From Microbacterium nymphoidis (GTDB taxonomy: Bacteria > Actinomycetota > Actinomycetes > Actinomycetales > Microbacteriaceae): a stretch of DNA of 64,000 nt. The notes beneath the pieces are model-generated. The model had not been told where the DNA came from. It was given only the letters and a program-made list of their open reading frames with translations, and searched no databases. The stretch is from NCBI RefSeq assembly GCF_021044885.1, contig NZ_JAJNOD010000001.1, forward strand, positions 434,001 through 498,000, in the 5' to 3' direction. Of the stretch, positions 40,128 to 49,567 are shown piece by piece (the stretch's first letter is position 1; the number at the start of each line of letters is the position of its first letter). Made by a program: the position numbers and the translations under genes.

Positions 40128-41035
40128 GCGAGCTCCTTGGTCTTGTACTCGACGGCATCGCCGGTGAGGGCCATGTATGCCTCTTCGAGCGAGCCGGTGC
40201 GCGTGGTGAGCTGGTGGATGGCGATGCCGGCGGCCGCCGCACGGTCCCCGATCCAGGCGGCGGGAGCGCCACTGACGGCCAGAGCGTTCGCGCCGGTGCG
40301 CTGGACGGTGACGGTGTCGCTGGCGAGCGCAGAGGCCAGCGCGTCGGCATGGGGAGTCTCGACCGCCACGTCCTCCTTCGTCCACGCCGCTACGAGCTGA
40401 GCGACGGAGGCATCCGCGAGCACCCGTCCCCGGCCGAGCACGATGAGGTGGTCGGCGGTCAGCGCCATCTCGCTCATGAGGTGGCTGGACAGGAGCACTG
40501 TACGCCCGGCCGCCGCGTAGCTGCGCACGAAGTCCCGCACCCAGCGCACGCCTTCGGGGTCGAGACCGTTGACGGGCTCGTCGAGGATCAGGGTGGTGGG
40601 ATCGCCGAGGATGGCGCTGGCGATGCCCAGGCGCTGTCCCATGCCCAGGGAGAAGCCGCCGGCACGCTTGCGGGCCACGCTGGCGATGCCCGTGATCTCC
40701 AGCACCTCGTCGACGCGGGACACCGGGATGCCGTGCGTGGCGGCCATGGCGCGCAGGTGATTGCGCGCCGAGCGGCCGGTGTGGACGGCCTTGGCGTCCA
40801 GCAGGGTCCCGACCTCGGTGAGAGGCGAGGGCGAGGTGGCGTATGCGCGGCCGTTCACCGTGGCGCGGCCCGACGTGGGGCGGTCCAGACCCACGATCAT
40901 GCGCATGGTGGTGGACTTGCCGGCGCCGTTGGGGCCGAGGAAGCCGGTCACCATGCCCGGACGGACGGCGAAGGAGGCGTCGGACACCGCGGTGCGTGCG
41001 CCGTACCGCTTCGTGAGGTTCTCTGCGACGATCAT
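40124..41035 (-). CDS. ABC transporter ATP-binding protein
   Basis: 303 residues. Walker A GPNGAGKST (about 34-42), Walker B LILDEPVNGLDPEG, H-loop LLSSHLMSE. The signature is SLGMGQRL rather than LSGGQ, the common variant of this exporter group. The C-terminal ~70 residues (domain after VAAWTKEDVAVE) are a typical accessory region. Pairs with the downstream ABC-2 permease. ATG 41035 has TAGCCT six bases upstream. Confidence 0.92.
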   Translation of the reverse strand: MIVAENLTKRYGARTAVSDASFAVRPGMVTGFLGPNGAGKSTTMRMIVGLDRPTSGRATVNGRAYATSPSPLTEVGTLLDAKAVHTGRSARNHLRAMAATHGIPVSRVDEVLEITGIASVARKRAGGFSLGMGQRLGIASAILGDPTTLILDEPVNGLDPEGVRWVRDFVRSYAAAGRTVLLSSHLMSEMALTADHLIVLGRGRVLADASVAQLVAAWTKEDVAVETPHADALASALASDTVTVQRTGANALAVSGAPAAWIGDRAAAAGIAIHQLTTRTGSLEEAYMALTGDAVEYKTKELA

Positions 41036-41041
41036 GAACCC

Positions 41042-41047
41042 AGGCTA
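41042..41047 (-). promoter_or_regulatory. Putative -10 box, leaderless ABC exporter operon
   Basis: TAGCCT, six bases (GGGTTC) before the ATG at 41035. Confidence 0.5.
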
Positions 41048-41138
41048 TGAACCGGCTGTACGTCCCGAATCCGCCCCGGGTAGGGGATCGTCGCGTCGGC
41101 GTCATCCCAGAGGATGACTCGCCTGCGAAAAACCCAAA

Positions 41139-41179
41139 CGAGTCCGAGAAACCCCGCAACGCAGGGTTTCTCGGACTCG
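41139..41179 (-). terminator. Intrinsic terminator after pepN
   Basis: A 16-bp perfect stem (41139-41154 with 41164-41179) followed by GGGTTTTT-like bases on the minus strand, just downstream of the pepN stop. Confidence 0.85.
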
Positions 41180-41198
41180 GATGGTCTTCTCGCGGAGG

Positions 41199-43745
41199 TT
41201 ACTCGGCGTCGCGCTCCTGCACGGCGAGCGCGCGCTCGACGACGGCGAGGTTCTCGTTCACGAGACGGCGAAGGGCCGCGGGGGCGTCGGCATTCTCCGC
41301 GAGCCAGGCGCGCGTGGCGTCACGCAGCTCCCGGTTGGCGAGTGATGCCGGGTACAGGCCCGTGATGAGGTAGTTCGCGATCTGGTACGTGCGCGACTCC
41401 CAGATCGGCAGCAGCATCTCGAAGTAGGCCGGTACGAAGGCTGCGAGGTCGTCGCGGGTGGTCGGGTTGACGAAGCCCAGCGCTGCCGAGCGCACGATGG
41501 TGTTCGGCAGATCGGCGTTGTCGATCAGTGAACTCCACGCGGCGCGCTTCGCCTCCTCGCCAGGCAGCGCGGCCTTGGCCTGTGCCGCGAACTCGCCGCC
41601 CTTGGCGGTGTTGTCGGCGGCAAGGGCGGCATCGATGTCGGCGGTCGTCACCGCGCCGGCGGCGGCGAGCGCGACCAGCAGCTGCCAGGACAGGTCGGTG
41701 TCGATGCTCAGACCCTCGAAGACGATCTCGCCGTCGCGGATGGCGCGCACGCGCTCGACCTGCTCGGGCGTGGCGGCGTTCGCGGCGAGCGCCTGGACGA
41801 ACTGCAGCTGGCTGTCGCTCCCGGCTTCGGCGGCCTGCGCCAGCTCCCAGAGGCCTTCGCCCACGCGGCTGCGCGCGGCGGAGCGCGTCGCGGGGTCGAC
41901 ATAGGAGTTCGCGGCCAGACGCAGCTGCGCGAGGGTGGTGCGCACCGTCGTGGACTCCGTCTCACGGCCGATGTTGCCCAGCACGAGCTCGATGTAGTCC
42001 GTCGCGCTCGACTCGGCGTCGCGGGTCTGATCCCACGCGGCACCCCACACCAGCGAGCGCGCGAGCGGATCGGCGATGTCACCGAGGTGCTCGATCGCGG
42101 TGCGCAGCGAACGGTCGTCGAGACGGATCTTCGCGTAGGCGAGGTCTTCGTCGTTGAGGAGCACGAGATCGGGCTGCGCGAGGCCCTTCAGCTCGGCGAC
42201 ATCCGTGCGGTCGCCGTCCACGTCCAGCTCCACGTGGTGGGTGCGGCGCAGCTCGCCGTCCACGACGTCGTAGAAGCCGACACCGAGGCGGTGCGGGCGG
42301 ATGGTGGGGTAATCCGCCGGCGCGGTCTGTGTGATCGCGAATCGGGTGATCTTGCCGTCCACGTCCGTGTCGATGACCGGGGCGAGAGTGTTGACGCCCG
42401 CGGTCTCGAGCCACTTCTTCGCCCAGGTGGACAGATCGCGACCGCTGGTGGCCTCCAGCTCGACAAGCAGGTCGCCGACCTCGGCGTTGGAGTACGCGTG
42501 CTTCTTGAAGTACGCGGCGACGCCTGCGAAGAACTGCTCGATGCCGACCCAGGCGGCGAGCTGCTTGAGCACCGAACCGCCCTTGGCGTAGGTGATGCCG
42601 TCGAAGTTCACCTGGACGTCCTCCAGGTCGTTGATCTCGGCGACCACCGGGTGCGTCGAGGGGAGCTGGTCCTGGAGGTAGGCCCAGGTCTTCTCCATGG
42701 CGTTGAAGGTGGTCCACGCCTCCTTCCACTCAGTAGCCTCGGCGGTGGCGATGGTGGAGGCCCACTCGGCGAACGACTCATTGAGCCAGAGGTCGTTCCA
42801 CCACTTCATCGTGACCAGGTCGCCGAACCACATGTGCGCGAGCTCGTGCAGGATCGTGACGACGCGACGCTCCTTGACGGCGTCGGTCTGCTTGCTGCGG
42901 AAGACGTACACCTCGGTGAAGGTGACGGCACCGATGTTCTCCATCGCCCCGGCGTTGAACTCAGGGACGAAGAGCTGGTCGTACTTCGCGAACGGGTACG
43001 GGTAGTCGAACTTCTCGCCGAAGTAGGCGAAGCCTTCGCGGGTCTTCTCGAAGATGTAGTCGGCGTCCATGTACTCCCACAGGCTCTTGCGGGCGTAGAT
43101 GCCAAGGGGGATGGTGCGGCCGTCGCCGTTCACCAGCTCGGAGTGTGTCGACTCGTAGGGTCCGGCGATGATCGCGGTGATGTAGGAGGACATCTTCGGC
43201 GTGGGCTCGAAGCTCCACGTGGCGATGCCGTCTCCCGCGGGCACGGGCTCCGGGCTGGGGGAGTTGGACACGACCTTCCACGCGGCGGGCGCGGTGATCG
43301 TGAAGGTGAACTCCGCCTTCAGATCGGGCTGCTCGAACACGGCGAACACACGGCGGGAGTCGGGGACCTCGAACTGCGAGTAGAGGTAGACCTCGCCGTC
43401 GACCGGGTCGACGAAACGGTGTAGGCCCTCGCCGGTGTTGGTGTACAGGCAGTCGGCGTCGATGACGAGCTCGTTCTCGGCGGCGAGGCCGTCGAGGGTG
43501 ATGCGGGAGTCCGCGAACGCAGTCGACGGGTCGATCGAGCGGCCGTTCAGCGTGATCGAGTGCACCGTGCGGGCGATCAGGTCGATGAAAGTCGAGGCAC
43601 CTTCGGTCGCGGTGAAGCGCACCGTCGAACGAGAACGGAACACCTCCGCTCCGGTGGTGAGGTCGAGGACGATGTCGTACGTCTGCGTGTCGACGATCGC
43701 GCGACGCTCCTGCGCCTCGATGCGTGTGAGGTTCTCTCCAGGCAC
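41199..43745 (-). CDS. pepN: Aminopeptidase N (M1 family)
   Basis: 848 residues, the usual actinobacterial PepN length. A cytoplasmic zinc aminopeptidase. The GAMEN exopeptidase motif is in FNAGAMENIGAVTF (about 268); HExxH is in ILHELAHMWFGDLVTMKWWNDLWLNESFAEW (about 300, with the third zinc ligand Glu 18 residues later). A C-terminal ERAP1-like helical domain follows. GTG 43745 has GGGAG eight bases upstream. Confidence 0.97.
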   Translation of the reverse strand: MPGENLTRIEAQERRAIVDTQTYDIVLDLTTGAEVFRSRSTVRFTATEGASTFIDLIARTVHSITLNGRSIDPSTAFADSRITLDGLAAENELVIDADCLYTNTGEGLHRFVDPVDGEVYLYSQFEVPDSRRVFAVFEQPDLKAEFTFTITAPAAWKVVSNSPSPEPVPAGDGIATWSFEPTPKMSSYITAIIAGPYESTHSELVNGDGRTIPLGIYARKSLWEYMDADYIFEKTREGFAYFGEKFDYPYPFAKYDQLFVPEFNAGAMENIGAVTFTEVYVFRSKQTDAVKERRVVTILHELAHMWFGDLVTMKWWNDLWLNESFAEWASTIATAEATEWKEAWTTFNAMEKTWAYLQDQLPSTHPVVAEINDLEDVQVNFDGITYAKGGSVLKQLAAWVGIEQFFAGVAAYFKKHAYSNAEVGDLLVELEATSGRDLSTWAKKWLETAGVNTLAPVIDTDVDGKITRFAITQTAPADYPTIRPHRLGVGFYDVVDGELRRTHHVELDVDGDRTDVAELKGLAQPDLVLLNDEDLAYAKIRLDDRSLRTAIEHLGDIADPLARSLVWGAAWDQTRDAESSATDYIELVLGNIGRETESTTVRTTLAQLRLAANSYVDPATRSAARSRVGEGLWELAQAAEAGSDSQLQFVQALAANAATPEQVERVRAIRDGEIVFEGLSIDTDLSWQLLVALAAAGAVTTADIDAALAADNTAKGGEFAAQAKAALPGEEAKRAAWSSLIDNADLPNTIVRSAALGFVNPTTRDDLAAFVPAYFEMLLPIWESRTYQIANYLITGLYPASLANRELRDATRAWLAENADAPAALRRLVNENLAVVERALAVQERDAE

Positions 43746-43850
43746 TGGGTTTCTCCCGTGTTGTGGGGTTCTGCGGCGACCGCCGCTCGGATGCGCCCGG
43801 CGCGGTGGCGCGGGCGGAGACGAAAACCAGCCTACGCCCCGCGGCCTCTC

Positions 43851-43856
43851 TAGGAT
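43851..43856 (+). promoter_or_regulatory. Putative -10 box, leaderless rpiB-nei operon
   Basis: TAGGAT, six bases (TGAGCC) before the ATG at 43863. Confidence 0.5.
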
Positions 43857-43862
43857 TGAGCC

Positions 43863-44360
43863 ATGCGCATCCACATCGCCACCGATCACGCCGGTCTCGA
43901 GTTCTCCACCCGCCTGCAGGAGCACCTGCGCGCTGCAGGTCACGACGTCGTCGATCACGGCCCGATCGAGTACGACGCCGTCGACGACTACCCCGCCTTC
44001 TGCATTCGCGCGGCCCAGGCGGTCGTGGCCGATCAGAGCTCGGGAGTCGAGGCGCTGGGGATCGTGTTCGGAGGATCGGGCAATGGCGAGCAGATCGCCG
44101 CGAACAAGGTGGCCGGCATCCGCGCGGCGCTCGCGTGGAACGAGGCGACGGCCAAGCTCGCCCGTGAGCACAACGATGCCAACGTGATCTCGATCGGTGC
44201 CCGTCAGCACACGTTCGAGGAGGTCGTCTTCCTCATCGATACCTTCATCGCAACGCCCTTCAGCAATGAGGAGCGCCACATCCGCCGGATCGCTCAAATC
44301 GCGGACTTCGAGCGGGACGGCTCGCTGCTGCCCGACCCCCGCGCCGCACGGGGGCACTGA
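43863..44360 (+). CDS. rpiB: Ribose-5-phosphate isomerase B
   Basis: 165 residues. Interconverts ribose-5-P and ribulose-5-P in the pentose phosphate pathway. RpiB features: MRIHIATDHAGLEF, DYPAFCIRAAQAV, FGGSGNGEQIAANKVAGIRAAL and ANVISIGARQ. Ends one base into the next gene's ATG (TGATG), so it forms an operon with the DNA glycosylase; this pairing recurs in actinobacteria. Confidence 0.95.
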   Translation: MRIHIATDHAGLEFSTRLQEHLRAAGHDVVDHGPIEYDAVDDYPAFCIRAAQAVVADQSSGVEALGIVFGGSGNGEQIAANKVAGIRAALAWNEATAKLAREHNDANVISIGARQHTFEEVVFLIDTFIATPFSNEERHIRRIAQIADFERDGSLLPDPRAARGH

Positions 44361-45376
44361 TGCCCGAGGGGCATTCCGTCCATCGCATCGCACGCCAGCT
44401 CGATCGCAACTTCGTGGGTCGTGTCATCACGGCATCCTCGCCGCAGGGGCGCTTCGCGGAAGGCGCGGCCCTGCTGAACGGCCGCGAGATGATCGGCGTG
44501 CAGGCGGTCGGCAAGCAGATGTTCACCGAGTTCGAAGGCGACCTGTGGCTGCGGGTGCACCTGGGCCTCTACGGCGCCTGGGACTTCGCCGGCGAGATCC
44601 TGGTGGATCCCACGATCGCGTCGGCCAACGGACGGATGGGACAGACCAACCAGCGAGGCACGGTCCTCGACCCCGCGCCGGCCGAGGACGCCGCGATCTA
44701 TGACGACGCGGGGGAGAACTCGCTCAACTCGATCGGTGCTCCCCGTCGCGCGCGCGTCAACGTCCGCATGTCGGAGCAGACCAAGGGTCTCGCGTCCGAG
44801 CTGACCGAGTGGCCGCCGCCGCCCGTCGGTGCGGTGCGTCTGCGGCTGCTCACCGACCTCACCTGCGCAGATCTGCGCGGCCCCACTGCGTGCCAATTGC
44901 AGACTCCGGATGAAATGCTCGCAACGGTCGCGAAGCTCGGACCCGATCCGCTCGTGGGTGACACCTCCGAGGGGGAGGAGCGCTTCATCACCGCAGTTCG
45001 ACGCCGCAACGTCGCCATCGGTCAGCTGCTGATGGATCAGGCGGTGGTGAGCGGAATCGGGAACGTCTATCGTGCCGAACTGCTGTACCGGGCCGGGCTC
45101 AACCCGCACAAGCCGGGAAAGTCGGTTCCCGTGGAGAACCTTCGGGCGTTGTGGCGTGACTGGGTGCAGCTGCTGGACATCGGCGTCGAGACCGGTCAGA
45201 TGATGACCATGGACGATCTGGATCCCGAGGCCTACCGCCGAGCGATGGCCAGCCGTGACGACCGACACTGGGTCTACCACCGCGAGGGCCTGCCGTGCCG
45301 GACGTGCGGGACCAACATCGTGATGGAGGACATGGTGGGGCGCAAGCTCTACTGGTGTCCCACCTGTCAGGCCTGA
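44360..45376 (+). CDS. Fpg/Nei family DNA glycosylase
   Basis: 338 residues. A base-excision glycosylase/AP lyase. It starts MPEGHSVHRIA, the Nei form with catalytic Pro2-Glu3 once Met is removed. The H2TH region (LMDQAVVSGIGNVYRAELLY) and the C-terminal zinc finger CRTCG...CPTCQA are intact. At about 338 residues it exceeds the usual 260-290, with an extra segment near residues 95-155 (TNQRGTVLDPAPAEDAA and following). The start overlaps the rpiB stop. Confidence 0.93.
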   Translation: MPEGHSVHRIARQLDRNFVGRVITASSPQGRFAEGAALLNGREMIGVQAVGKQMFTEFEGDLWLRVHLGLYGAWDFAGEILVDPTIASANGRMGQTNQRGTVLDPAPAEDAAIYDDAGENSLNSIGAPRRARVNVRMSEQTKGLASELTEWPPPPVGAVRLRLLTDLTCADLRGPTACQLQTPDEMLATVAKLGPDPLVGDTSEGEERFITAVRRRNVAIGQLLMDQAVVSGIGNVYRAELLYRAGLNPHKPGKSVPVENLRALWRDWVQLLDIGVETGQMMTMDDLDPEAYRRAMASRDDRHWVYHREGLPCRTCGTNIVMEDMVGRKLYWCPTCQA

Positions 45377-45396
45377 GCGCACGAGAGGATCTCTCG

Positions 45397-46044
45397 ATGA
45401 GACAGAACCCGAGCTTCGCGCTGACGGACGTCGCCGAGCTACGCCGCGTGATCGCCCGCAATCCCTGGGCGACCCTGATGAGCGACGGCCCGGACGGCCT
45501 GATCGCCTCGCACTACCCCGTGCTGCTGGAGGACGGGCGCGACGATCTGACCGTCGTGACGCACGTCGGCCGTCCCGACGATCTTCTGCATGGGCTGGGG
45601 GATCGCGAACTGCTCATGGTGTTCCAGGGCCCGCATGGCTACATCACTCCGCGCTGGTACGGCGACGTGCCGGCGGTGCCCACCTGGAACTACGTGGCGG
45701 TGCACCTGCGCGGTGTTCCCGAGATCCTCAGCACCGAGGAGAACCTGGCGGTGCTGGACCGTCTGGTCACGCATTTCGAAGCTGCGGAGCCGAACCCGCG
45801 CGGGATGTGGCAGGTGCCCAACGACGAGGCGTTCGTCCGCCGGCTGGAGCGCGGCACCGTCGGCATCCGGCTGACGCCGACCTCCGTGACCGCCAAGCGC
45901 AAGCTGAGCCAGAACCGTTCTCCGGAGATCATGGAGACGATCCTGACCGGGCTGGAAGGCGACGGACCATACGCCAACGCGGAGCTGGCCCGGGAGATGC
46001 GGCGCAGCGAGGCTGCCCGGCGTGCCGCCGTGCAGGGCGAATGA
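45397..46044 (+). CDS. FMN-binding negative transcriptional regulator (PaiB family)
   Basis: 215 residues. PaiB-like flavin-binding split-barrel: MRQNPSFALTDVAELRRVI, HYPVLLE, FQGPHGYITPRWYGDVPAVPTWNYVAVHLRG and a C-terminal helix with SAKRKLSQN-type motif (TAKRKLSQNRSPE). PaiB proteins repress protease/sporulation genes in Bacillus, but the actinobacterial role is unproven. AGAGGA is seven bases before ATG 45397. The stop overlaps the amidohydrolase start by four bases. Confidence 0.9.
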   Translation: MRQNPSFALTDVAELRRVIARNPWATLMSDGPDGLIASHYPVLLEDGRDDLTVVTHVGRPDDLLHGLGDRELLMVFQGPHGYITPRWYGDVPAVPTWNYVAVHLRGVPEILSTEENLAVLDRLVTHFEAAEPNPRGMWQVPNDEAFVRRLERGTVGIRLTPTSVTAKRKLSQNRSPEIMETILTGLEGDGPYANAELAREMRRSEAARRAAVQGE

Positions 46045-47534
46045 GCGCCGAGGTGTCACTTCGGCCGGCGCTCGTCCGCAACGTGCACATCCCCGGTCCC
46101 ACCGCGCGGTTCCTTCCCGTGAGCGGGCCCCTCGACATCCTCGTCGACGGCGACCGGATCGCGGACATCGCCCCGGCCGGGGCGCTGCGGGCAGCGGGCC
46201 CCGTGTGGGATGCGGAGGGTCGCTGGGCCGTTCCCGGACTCTGGGACCATCACGTGCACGTCAATCCCTGGGCGCTGTTCTCGAGTCGGGTCGACGTCTC
46301 GAGCGCGACCGGTGCCCGGGAGGTCGGCGCGCGCATGGCGGCGGTGGCTCCGGATCACCGCGGCATCCGAATCGGCGTGGGGATGCGGGACGGGCTGTGG
46401 CGGCGCAGGCCCGCGCTCTCCGAGTTCGACGAGGCCACCGGAAGCGTTCCGACCTACGTGATCGGCGCTGATCTGCACTGCGTGCTGCTGAATTCGGCGG
46501 CAGCGCGGCGCGAGGGGATCGCCGTGCCGGACGACGGCATGCTGCGCGAAACCGAGGCTTTCCGTGTGCACGCGTCGCTCGATGCCATCAGCGATGACGA
46601 ACTCGACGCCGCCGTGGCGGCCGCGGCTGCGCGCGCGGCATCGCAGGGGATTGTGGGCGTCGTCGACTTCGACATGGCCTGGAACATCGGCGCCTGGCAG
46701 CGACGCGGCGCGGCGGGATTCGACAGCTGGCGCGTGCGCGCCGGGGTGTATCCCCAGCACCTGGACAAGGCCATCGCGCAGGGGTGGACGAGCGGCGGGG
46801 CTCTGCATGATTCCGGCCTGCTCGAGGTGGGGTCGCTGAAGGTGATCACCGATGGCTCTCTGGGCACGCGTACGGCGGCATGCTCCGTGGCGTATCCCTC
46901 CGGGGGCCATGGTGAGCTCACCGTACAGCCGGACGAGCTCGTCGATCTGCTCCTGCGTGCGACCGGTGCGGGCTTCTCCGTCGCCGTGCACGCGATCGGC
47001 GACGTGGCGAACACGCGAGCCCTGGACGCTTTCGCGCTGAGCGGCGCCTATGGCTCCCTCGAACACGCCCAGCTCGTCGCGCGCACGGATCTGCCGCGCT
47101 TCGCCCGTCTGGAGGTCACGGCCAGCGTCCAGCCGCAGCACGCGGTCGATGACCGCGAACTCGCCCGGCACGAGTGGGCGGGTCAGCGTGCCGCGGCCTA
47201 CCCGCTGCGGTCGCTGGTCGACGCCGGTGCCAACCTCACGCTGGGCTCAGACGCTCCGGTGGCCCCGCTGGATCCCTGGGGCGCAATCGCGACGGCGGTG
47301 GGCCGCTCCCGGCCCGGCGAACCGGGACCGCAGGATGCGGAGGGGATCGATGCCACGACGGCTCTCGCCGCGTCCAGCGAGCACGGTTCCCGGACGGCGC
47401 CCGAGTTGCTGCCGGGGGCTCTTGCCGACATCGCGTTCTGCGACGCCGATCCGTTCGTGGCCGAGGTGGAGCACCTGCGCTCGATGACGGTGGGCGCCAC
47501 GATGCTGGGCGGCCGCTTCACACACGTGTCCTGA
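46041..47534 (+). CDS. Amidohydrolase family protein (YtcJ-like)
   Basis: 497 residues. Metal-dependent hydrolase: HxH in WDHHVHVNPW (about 72), VGMRDGLWRR, KVITDGSLGTRTAACSVAYP (typical of YtcJ-like proteins), VAVHAIGDVANTRAL and the late metal ligand TLGSDAPVAPLDPWGAI. Substrate unknown. Translationally coupled to the PaiB-like gene upstream, a linkage worth noting. A 22-bp perfect-stem terminator follows. Confidence 0.92.
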   Translation: MSAEVSLRPALVRNVHIPGPTARFLPVSGPLDILVDGDRIADIAPAGALRAAGPVWDAEGRWAVPGLWDHHVHVNPWALFSSRVDVSSATGAREVGARMAAVAPDHRGIRIGVGMRDGLWRRRPALSEFDEATGSVPTYVIGADLHCVLLNSAAARREGIAVPDDGMLRETEAFRVHASLDAISDDELDAAVAAAAARAASQGIVGVVDFDMAWNIGAWQRRGAAGFDSWRVRAGVYPQHLDKAIAQGWTSGGALHDSGLLEVGSLKVITDGSLGTRTAACSVAYPSGGHGELTVQPDELVDLLLRATGAGFSVAVHAIGDVANTRALDAFALSGAYGSLEHAQLVARTDLPRFARLEVTASVQPQHAVDDRELARHEWAGQRAAAYPLRSLVDAGANLTLGSDAPVAPLDPWGAIATAVGRSRPGEPGPQDAEGIDATTALAASSEHGSRTAPELLPGALADIAFCDADPFVAEVEHLRSMTVGATMLGGRFTHVS

Positions 47535-47542
47535 TCCGCAGG

Positions 47543-47590
47543 AACACGTCGAAGGGGCGGGCCCGACCGGGCCCGCCCCTTCGACGTGTT
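47543..47590. terminator. Strong bidirectional terminator
   Basis: A 22-bp perfect stem (47543-47564 with 47569-47590) with a 4-base loop, between the amidohydrolase and dps genes. It is the longest stem in the window. Confidence 0.9.
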
Positions 47591-47600
47591 GTGATTGCGG

Positions 47601-48086
47601 TCAGCGTGCGACGTGCGCGGTAAGGAACCAGCGGTCCTTCTCCAGACCGCGACGGATCTCGATGGCCACGTCCTGGCTGGTGAGATCGATCTCGTCCAGG
47701 CCGTCGATGGCCTCCTGCGTCTGAGCGAGGATCGCGTCGATGTCAGCGACGATGGCCGCGATCATCTCGTCGGACTGGGCGAAACCATCGCCCACCTGGG
47801 TGTTGGCGGCCTTGGTCGCCACGGTGGCCGCGCGGGCGTCGACCGGCAGGCCCAGGGCGACGATGCGCTCCGCAGCCGTGTCCGCCCAGTCTCCGGCGTG
47901 GGCCACGACGGTGTCCAGAAGCTCGTGCACGCCGATGAAGTTGGCGCCGCGGACGTGCCAGTGAGCCTGCTTGCCGTTCAGGGTGAGAGCCTGCAGCCCG
48001 ATCACGAGGGGCGAGAGGAACTGCGCTGCGGCAGCGGCGACGGTCGGGTCGCTGGCAGTGGCGGTGACGGTGGTGGTCTTGCTCAT
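47601..48086 (-). CDS. dps: Dps-family DNA-binding/ferritin-like protein
   Basis: 161 residues. Ferritin-like four-helix bundle; protects DNA by binding it and by oxidising Fe(II) with H2O2. Ferroxidase residues are in LNGKQAHWHVRGANFIGVHELLD and DWADTAAERIVALG. The C-terminus ends in RRGLEKDRWFLTAHVAR. Short, with a Thr/Ala-rich N-terminus. GGAGG lies eight bases before ATG 48086. The upstream region shares a 103-bp divergent gap with the carbonic anhydrase gene and holds a weak dyad (TGGTT...AACCA, 48101-48120). Confidence 0.94.
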   Translation of the reverse strand: MSKTTTVTATASDPTVAAAAAQFLSPLVIGLQALTLNGKQAHWHVRGANFIGVHELLDTVVAHAGDWADTAAERIVALGLPVDARAATVATKAANTQVGDGFAQSDEMIAAIVADIDAILAQTQEAIDGLDEIDLTSQDVAIEIRRGLEKDRWFLTAHVAR

Positions 48087-48189
48087 GGTTGCCTCCGATG
48101 TGGTTCGTCGTGTGAAACCAACGCTACTCATCTGACATTCCCGCGCAAGCAAGCTGAGGCTCGGCTTACCGCCCGTTAGGGTGAGGGCC

Positions 48190-48720
48190 ATGACCGTCAG
48201 CGCAGCAGCACAGATCCTCAGCACCGCCAGCGGAACGCCCCGGCTGGACGAGAGCGTCTTCGTCGCCGGAGGAGCCCGCATCATCGGCGCCGTCGTGATC
48301 GAGGAGCAGGCCAGTGTCTGGTACAACGCGGTGGTGCGCGCAGATCGCGCCGAGATCCGGATCGGCGCGCGGAGCAACGTGCAGGACAACGTCTCGATCC
48401 ACGTGGACGAGGGCTCTCCGGTCCACATCGGCGCTGACGTCTCGATCGGCCACAACGCGGTGGTGCACGGCTGCACCATCGAGGACGGTTCCCTCATCGG
48501 CATGGGTGCCGTCGTGCTCAGCGGTGCGGTCATCGGTGCCGGCACGCTCGTCGCTGCCGGCGCGATGGTGCTCGCCGGTGAAGTGATCCCACCCGGCTCT
48601 CTCGTAGCGGGGGTTCCTGCGAAGGTGCGGCGCACACTCAGCGCCGACGAGACCGCGGGGCTTCTGCGCAACGCGGCCGTGTACATGGAGCTGTCCGCCG
48701 AGCACGCCGCTGCCCGGTGA
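48190..48720 (+). CDS. Gamma carbonic anhydrase family protein
   Basis: 176 residues. Left-handed beta-helix hexapeptide repeats with the zinc histidines in NVSIHVDEG and IGHNAVVHGC. It interconverts CO2 and bicarbonate if active; many family members are acyl-transferase-like instead. ATG 48190 is preferred over GTG 48181; TAGGGT lies seven bases before it. Followed by a hairpin shared with the amino-acid ABC operon. Confidence 0.92.
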   Translation: MTVSAAAQILSTASGTPRLDESVFVAGGARIIGAVVIEEQASVWYNAVVRADRAEIRIGARSNVQDNVSIHVDEGSPVHIGADVSIGHNAVVHGCTIEDGSLIGMGAVVLSGAVIGAGTLVAAGAMVLAGEVIPPGSLVAGVPAKVRRTLSADETAGLLRNAAVYMELSAEHAAAR

Positions 48721-48727
48721 GCAGACG

Positions 48728-48757
48728 GAGGGCGTCCGGCACGTGCCGGACGCCCTC
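48728..48757. terminator. Bidirectional intrinsic terminator
   Basis: A stem of about 13-14 bp (from 48728, GAGGGCGTCCGGC, to 48757) with a short loop between the carbonic anhydrase and ABC ATPase genes. Confidence 0.85.
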
Positions 48758-48772
48758 AACGGTGCCTGCTGG

Positions 48773-49567
48773 TCAGTCCTCGTCGGCGAGATCGACGTTG
48801 GTGGGATCGAGCACACGTCGCAGGAAGTTCTTCGTGCGCTCGTGCTGCGGTGCGCCGATGACGTTCTCCGCGGGGCCCTCCTCCACGACGACGCCGCCGT
48901 CCATGAAAACCACACGGTCGGCGACCTCGCGGGCGAATCCCATCTCGTGGGTCACCACGATCATCGTCATGCCCTTGCGAGCGAGCTTGCGCATGATCGC
49001 GAGCACATCACCGACCGTCTCCGGGTCGAGGGCGGAGGTGGGCTCGTCGAACAGCATGAGGCCCGGGTCCATCGACAGCGCCCGCGCGATGGCCACACGC
49101 TGCTGCTGGCCCCCGGAGAGCTCGCCGGGATAGCGGTGGCTGAGGTCGGCCAGTCCGACCGAGGTGAGGTGCCCGTGGGCGATCCGCTCGGCCTCGGCCC
49201 GGTCGCGCTTGAGCACCGTCCGCTGGGCCACCGTGCAGTTCTCCAGCACGGTCAGGTGCGGGAACAGGTTGAACTGCTGGAACACCATGCCGACGTGGCG
49301 GCGCATGTCATCGACGTCCACATCGGGATCGGTGGCGACGAAACCGCCGACCTCGATGAAACCGGCGTTGGGGGTCTCGAGCAGGTTCACACAGCGCAGC
49401 AGTGTCGACTTCCCCGAGCCGGACGGGCCGATGAGACAGACAACCTGTCCCGGTGCGACATCCAGTGAGATGCCCTTGAGCACCTCGTTGGAGCCGTAGG
49501 ACTTCCGGAGGTCCTTGATGGTCACACCGGCAGCGGTGGCGATGGGGGCGGTGATCGGAGCGCTCAT
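48773..49567 (-). CDS. Polar amino-acid ABC transporter, ATP-binding protein
   Basis: 264 residues. Walker [10 protein letters not shown], signature [15 protein letters not shown], Walker [16 protein letters not shown]-loop VVTHEMGFA: the GlnQ-type ATPase of polar amino-acid importers. ATG 49567 overlaps the permease stop by four bases (ATGA). Last gene of the substrate-binding protein - permease - ATPase operon on the minus strand. Confidence 0.95.
   Translation of the reverse strand: MSAPITAPIATAAGVTIKDLRKSYGSNEVLKGISLDVAPGQVVCLIGPSGSGKSTLLRCVNLLETPNAGFIEVGGFVATDPDVDVDDMRRHVGMVFQQFNLFPHLTVLENCTVAQRTVLKRDRAEAERIAHGHLTSVGLADLSHRYPGELSGGQQQRVAIARALSMDPGLMLFDEPTSALDPETVGDVLAIMRKLARKGMTMIVVTHEMGFAREVADRVVFMDGGVVVEEGPAENVIGAPQHERTKNFLRRVLDPTNVDLADED

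Noticed and set aside
40124..41035. Non-functional ABC ATPase because LSGGQ is missing
   Set aside because: SLGMGQR is the usual variant in ABC-2 exporter ATPases; other motifs are intact.
48101..48120. DtxR/IdeR- or Fur-type box in front of dps
   Set aside because: Only a weak dyad (TGGTT...AACCA); does not match a known consensus well enough to claim.
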